The notes below the pieces were generated by a model. That model saw only the letters and a program-made list of their open reading frames with translations, was not told where the DNA came from and did no database searches. 64,000 nt of DNA from an uncultured Gammaproteobacteria bacterium. Its GTDB lineage: Bacteria > Pseudomonadota > Gammaproteobacteria > Pseudomonadales > Pseudohongiellaceae. Position numbers and translations under genes: made by a program. The first letter of the stretch is position 1, and every line of letters begins with the position of its first letter. The stretch is taken from positions 124,001-188,000 of the forward strand of contig CAJXRP010000002.1 of the NCBI GenBank assembly GCA_913060495.1. The letters run 5' to 3'. Positions 63,420-64,000 of the stretch are shown one piece after another.

Positions 63420-64000
63420 ATGAATGCAAAGAAATTGATATTGGTCGTGCTCATTGCAGGGTCTGTAATTGCCCTACCGTTTATTAACCGGGCATTTTTT
63501 GGTAACGACGCGAAGGAGGTCAATGTATCGACTCTATCGCAGCGCGTAATTAGCCCATCAATTCTCGCCTCGGGTTTTCTCGCTCACGAGGAAGAGGTCA
63601 TGCTCAGTTCCGAAGTTATCGGAAAAGTCTCTCAGCTGTTCGTTGAGGAAGGCGACACTGTCATCGAGGGTCAATTGCTTCTGCAGGTAGATGACAAGAA
63701 CTTCATCGCTGGACTGGAACAGTCCGAGGCCGCCGAGCGTATTAATACCATCGACATAGAGAGGCAGGAAGTTCGTATCGAGAACCTGTCCCGACAATTC
63801 GAACGCAGTAAGAGCCTGCACCTGCGCAAGATGATCGGTGACGATGAGTTCGACACTATCAAGAATCAACTAGACCTCGCTCGCATCGATTTGAAATCTT
63901 CTACAGAACGACTTACACAAGCTCGCGCACAACTAGACCAGGTGAATGACAACCTAAGCAAGACGAAGATTGTTTCCCCAATAGAAGGCGTTATCACTAG
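63420..64000 (+). CDS. RND/HlyD-type periplasmic adaptor, 5' part (runs off the window)
   Basis: The first 193 residues of an efflux adaptor: N-terminal membrane anchor (LILVVLIAGSVIALPFI), the first half of a biotinyl-lipoyl domain (GKVSQLFVEEGDTVIEGQLL), a long coiled-coil hairpin (IDIERQEVRIENLSRQF, SSTERLTQARAQLDQVND), and the return strand KIVSPIEGVI at the end. It is cut by the window edge. Such proteins bridge an RND or ABC exporter to the outer membrane; the pump would be downstream. Confidence 0.85.
   Translation, partial: MNAKKLILVVLIAGSVIALPFINRAFFGNDAKEVNVSTLSQRVISPSILASGFLAHEEEVMLSSEVIGKVSQLFVEEGDTVIEGQLLLQVDDKNFIAGLEQSEAAERINTIDIERQEVRIENLSRQFERSKSLHLRKMIGDDEFDTIKNQLDLARIDLKSSTERLTQARAQLDQVNDNLSKTKIVSPIEGVIT

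Noticed and set aside
1-64000. CRISPR arrays, complete insertion sequences, prophage
   Set aside because: No regularly spaced short repeats, no transposase and no phage structural genes were seen. The only mobile-element trace is the integrase stub near tRNA-Sec.

Overview
The window reads as chromosomal DNA of a free-living, probably marine gammaproteobacterium. It has moderate GC and dense coding on both strands. DUF3301 is a largely gammaproteobacterial family, and there are many exported lipoproteins, TonB-dependent receptors and c-type haem proteins. A CYP153-like P450 suggests hydrocarbon or fatty-acid hydroxylation. I cannot fix the genus. There is no rRNA and no CRISPR array.

Layout. 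1-5161: MoxR ATPase plus exported TPR protein, an MFS drug exporter, a cytochrome c'-like lipoprotein and a zinc-ribbon peptide. 5228-15984: mostly minus-strand exported proteins (redoxin/haem/copper-monooxygenase fusion, arylsulfotransferase-like protein, exported methyltransferase with cupin, NhaC antiporter) with a plus-strand fasciclin gene among them. 16099-19675: a vitamin B12 uptake operon (btuB, a DUF6580 membrane protein, a leaderless BtuF-like protein) behind a cobalamin riboswitch. 19828-24446: cytochrome c, selA, a 2-hydroxyacid dehydrogenase and a CPXCG protein. 24459-27230: an AT-rich block with a membrane-anchored degenerate class III cyclase divergent from an ICMT-like methyltransferase and an orphan. 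27588-39462: ppdK, a PepSY protein behind a Fur-box-like site, an M1 aminopeptidase, a PAS protein, GNAT, a DadA-like oxidase and a TetR regulator. The regulator diverges from a TonB-dependent receptor whose promoter carries palindromes. 42153-51426: M48 protease/LemA, L-lactate permease, selB, and a GCS2-like ligase overlapping an M14 deacylase. 51423-54954: P450, its 2Fe-2S ferredoxin and a second copy of an uncharacterised exported family. 57610-64000: DUF547, FabH-like KAS III, DUF3301, MATE, GST, Yip1 and the start of an efflux adaptor running off the edge.

The selenocysteine machinery is present but dispersed: selA at 21.7 kb, selB at 46.8 kb and tRNA-Sec (selC) at 57.5 kb. No selD and no recognisable selenoprotein gene is visible. 

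The most notable structure is next to selC. A 27-28 bp copy of the tRNA-Sec 3' end lies 2.2 kb away in direct orientation. Just inside the intact tRNA is the N-terminal stub of a DUF4102/P4-type tyrosine integrase. This is best read as a decayed selC-targeted integrative element, carrying a Sel1-repeat protein and small exported proteins. Two of its genes have ribosome-binding sites and signal peptides but ATC or ATT where ATG is expected. Another gene outside the element (DUF6122, about 41.84 kb) shows the same oddity.
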